A stretch of 5,948 nt of DNA from assembly GCA_001563325.1 (NCBI GenBank), contig LRSK01000109.1, positions 1 through 5,948 on the forward strand, read 5' to 3'. How positions within the stretch are numbered: the first letter of the stretch is position 1; the number at the start of each line of letters is the position of its first letter. The position numbers were made by a program, and so were the translations under genes. The notes under the pieces were generated by a model. It searched no databases. It had not been told where the DNA came from and saw nothing but the letters and a program-made list of their open reading frames with translations. This document shows, piece after piece, positions 4,599-5,948 of this stretch. Source of the DNA: Candidatus Thorarchaeota archaeon SMTZ1-83. Lineage in GTDB: Archaea; Asgardarchaeota; Thorarchaeia; Thorarchaeales; Thorarchaeaceae.

Positions 4599-4859
4599 CT
4601 AAATGAGTGGGCCATCCATGTTCAGTGATATCAGTATCCCTCCAATACTCTCCAAAAGGTTTGTAGACGCCGAAAGCTGCCGACTGTGGATGTCGAAGTA
4701 CGGTCGCTGACCAGACATCCGAATGTCGGTTGTGGGAAGTAAGAGGCAATCTCCAAGTTCCTGTATTCGCTTCGCCGAGGAATCAGTCGTAACGTATGTG
4801 TACACGTAACGAAAGTCTAATATCGGCCAGCCCTCAATTCGTTGTGCATCATGATTCAA
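4599..4859 (-). CDS. Possible small hypothetical protein or gene remnant
   Basis: An open minus-strand frame of 86 codons from a TTG at 4859 to a stop at 4599. The same frame continues open upstream, antisense to the ferritin gene. The product is mixed in character: an aromatic stretch (L-D-F-R-Y-V-Y-T-Y), then a Leu-rich stretch, then an amphipathic segment ending I-G-G-I-L-I-S-L-N-M-D-G. I do not recognise the family. There is no ATG start and no clear ribosome site, and it would overlap the likely ferritin promoter, all of which count against it. It could be the remains of a longer gene truncated near repeat copy D, which begins about 10 nt past its stop. Confidence 0.25.
   Translation of the reverse strand: MNHDAQRIEGWPILDFRYVYTYVTTDSSAKRIQELGDCLLLPTTDIRMSGQRPYFDIHSRQLSASTNLLESIGGILISLNMDGPLI
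4788..4823 (+). promoter_or_regulatory. Likely promoter and regulator site of the ferritin-like gene
   Basis: A BRE-like CGAAAG (4810-4815) is followed directly by the TATA-like TCTAATAT (4816-4823), which would place the start of transcription near 4845. Immediately upstream, two direct copies of CGTAACG (4788-4794 and 4805-4811), 17 nt apart, flank the palindrome GTGTACAC (4798-4805). This arrangement fits a regulator bound next to the BRE. The assignment rests on pattern and position only. Confidence 0.4.
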
Positions 4860-4908
4860 TCCAATGGTTGAACATGGCCTGAAACTCACAGAACGGGAAG
4901 CGTTGAGA

Positions 4909-5409
4909 ATGGGAAGTAAAGGAACTGAGATAGTCAAAGCCAAGCTCGATGTTGATGAACTACTTAGTCTACTCAACAAGGCATTTGCAGACGAGTGGTT
5001 AGCCTACTATCAGTATTGGATTGGCGCACAGGTAGTCGTCGGACCAATGAGAGGTCTGTTAGAGTCAGAACTGATGGAGCATGCTGGGGATGAACTAAGG
5101 CATGCTGGGATGCTGGTGGAGAGAATGATCCAATTGGGGGGGACACCTCTAATTAAGCCCGAGGATTGGTATAAGGAATCGAATTGTGGATATGAGGCCC
5201 CGTCAGATCCGTCAGTTCATTCACTGCTGACCCAGAACATCAAAGGAGAGCAGTGTGCCATAGAGGTCTATAACAAACTAGTCGAGATGACGGAGGGAAA
5301 GGATCCAATCACTCACAGAATAGTTCTAGAGATTCTTGCAGATGAGGTTGAGCATGAAGAAGATCTTGAGGCTATTCTTGAGGACCTACAAAAGCTCCCC
5401 TCCAAGTAA
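4909..5409 (+). CDS. Ferritin-like diiron protein, DpsL/rubrerythrin-like
   Basis: A 166-residue four-helix protein of the ferritin-like superfamily, expected to bind iron, oxidise it with peroxide or oxygen, and protect against oxidative stress. Metal ligands fall in the usual order: Glu29 in helix 1 (A-D-E-W-L-A-Y-Y), Glu62 and His65 (D-E-L-R-H) in helix 2, Glu114 (K-G-E-Q-C) in helix 3, and Glu146 with His149 (D-E-V-E-H) in helix 4. Cys93 (S-N-C-G-Y) and Cys116 sit where archaeal DpsL ('thioferritin') proteins carry a conserved cysteine pair beside the diiron site. A rubredoxin-type C-terminal domain is absent. I chose ATG 4909 (M-G-S-K-G) because relatives begin about there; an in-frame ATG at 4864 would add 15 residues. 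Neither start has a good ribosome site. The gene stands alone, divergent from the ABC exporter. Confidence 0.9.
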   Translation: MGSKGTEIVKAKLDVDELLSLLNKAFADEWLAYYQYWIGAQVVVGPMRGLLESELMEHAGDELRHAGMLVERMIQLGGTPLIKPEDWYKESNCGYEAPSDPSVHSLLTQNIKGEQCAIEVYNKLVEMTEGKDPITHRIVLEILADEVEHEEDLEAILEDLQKLPSK

Positions 5410-5624
5410 TACTCCATATGATACGCTGCAATCATACTAGCAGAGTGGTTTGAGCAGTAGATCCGATTCACGAAACCTAGACAATCTTGGACATCACAGC
5501 TTCGGCAATCCACATGAGCCGACTTGGAATGAGGCATCATACTTGTGTGCCGCGATCCTTGCGATCTAGAAATGAGACCCCATGGTTCAAGACACATTGT
5601 GTGTATAGACTAGTGTGGATTGGC
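5410..5624. other. Gap between ferritin and acetyltransferase genes
   Basis: About 215 bases with no recognisable gene and no copy of the dispersed repeat. The acetyltransferase frame stays open back to an ATG at 5529, so part of this gap could be coding. GTGTATAG (about 5601-5608) resembles a weak TATA box and would suit a short-leader start near 5625. Confidence 0.35.
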
Positions 5625-5948
5625 TTGAATGAACCAAGCATTTGCATTGAGAAGGCAAGGCCTGAGGATTCCCAGGAGATACTACGTGTAATCAACGAAA
5701 CCAATCGAGAAGCATTTGGCCGAATAATCCCGAAGGAGCACTTCAAGGAACCTATTCTGACCCGCGAAGAGCTGTGCGAGTGTCTGGAGAAGATGACATT
5801 CTATTTGCTTAGACACGAGGAGCAGACTGTAGCAGTGGCAGCATTGAGCGTTGAGGATGAAGATAGCGGCCGAATTCGTTGGGTCCATGTATTGCCGGCA
5901 TACCAGAACCGAGGGTTTGGCACAGCTCTTGTTCGCCACTTGGAAAAG
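5625..5948 (+). CDS. GNAT family N-acetyltransferase, N-terminal part (runs off the window)
   Basis: 108 codons are visible and the frame is still open at the right edge. GNAT enzymes move an acetyl group from acetyl-CoA to an amine on a small molecule or protein. The first strand and helix read I-C-I-E-K-A-R-P-E-D-S-Q-E-I, the typical GNAT opening. Strand 4 and motif A follow as I-R-W-V-H-V-L-P-A-Y-Q-N-R-G-F-G-T-A-L-V (5871-5930), whose Q-N-R-G-F-G-T is the acetyl-CoA pyrophosphate loop (Q/R-x-x-G-x-G/A). The start is uncertain. TTG 5625 puts the domain about 8 residues from the N-terminus. ATG 5529 is in the same frame and would add 32 Arg/Cys-rich residues that do not look like GNAT sequence; GTG 5613 is a third choice. 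The substrate cannot be predicted. Confidence 0.85.
   Translation, partial: MNEPSICIEKARPEDSQEILRVINETNREAFGRIIPKEHFKEPILTREELCECLEKMTFYLLRHEEQTVAVAALSVEDEDSGRIRWVHVLPAYQNRGFGTALVRHLEK

Noticed and set aside
5629..5690. ATG at 5629 as the start of the acetyltransferase
   Set aside because: It is out of frame with the GNAT domain and reaches a stop after about 20 codons.

Overview
The window is a stretch of archaeal chromosome. Three things point to an archaeon: the 3' third of an archaeal-type 16S rRNA, genes with archaeal-style BRE/TATA-like upstream sequences, and a DpsL-like ferritin. The rRNA signature and the apparent absence of a tRNA-Ala/23S gene behind the 16S make me lean towards an Asgard-type lineage (Thorarchaeia-like) or another group with unlinked rRNA genes. 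The sequence alone does not prove this.

Layout. Bases 1-516 are the end of a 16S rRNA gene. Between helix 45 and the anti-Shine-Dalgarno tail (ATCACCTCCT) lies an extra segment of about 30 nt that folds into a strong hairpin; this is the most unusual thing in the window. A 428-base gene-free trailer follows, with two more hairpins and a degenerate repeat copy. Next come a membrane ICMT/PEMT-like methyltransferase (945-1565, +) and a small class I SAM methyltransferase (1838-2368, +). Facing these on the minus strand is a two-gene ABC-2 exporter: ATPase 4337-3336, then permease 3339-2575, overlapping by 4 nt. A ferritin-like diiron protein (4909-5409, +) and the first part of a GNAT acetyltransferase that runs off the right edge (5625-5948, +) close the window.

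A dispersed repeat of about 60-90 bp occurs four times, always in the same orientation, in four of the five main intergenic gaps (about 625-682, 1691-1775, 2466-2540, 4501-4588). Three perfect or near-perfect palindromes sit in promoter-like positions: 1810-1823 before the class I methyltransferase, 4420-4439 beside the TATA-like box of the ABC exporter, and 4798-4805 before the ferritin.

Function. The exporter genes form one translationally coupled unit, and the palindrome suggests a repressor. The other genes look like single-gene units: two methyltransferases, an iron/oxidative-stress ferritin and an acetyltransferase. I see no obvious shared pathway. The permease has a near-perfect Shine-Dalgarno sequence matching the displaced anti-SD, which argues that the odd 16S tail is still used in translation.
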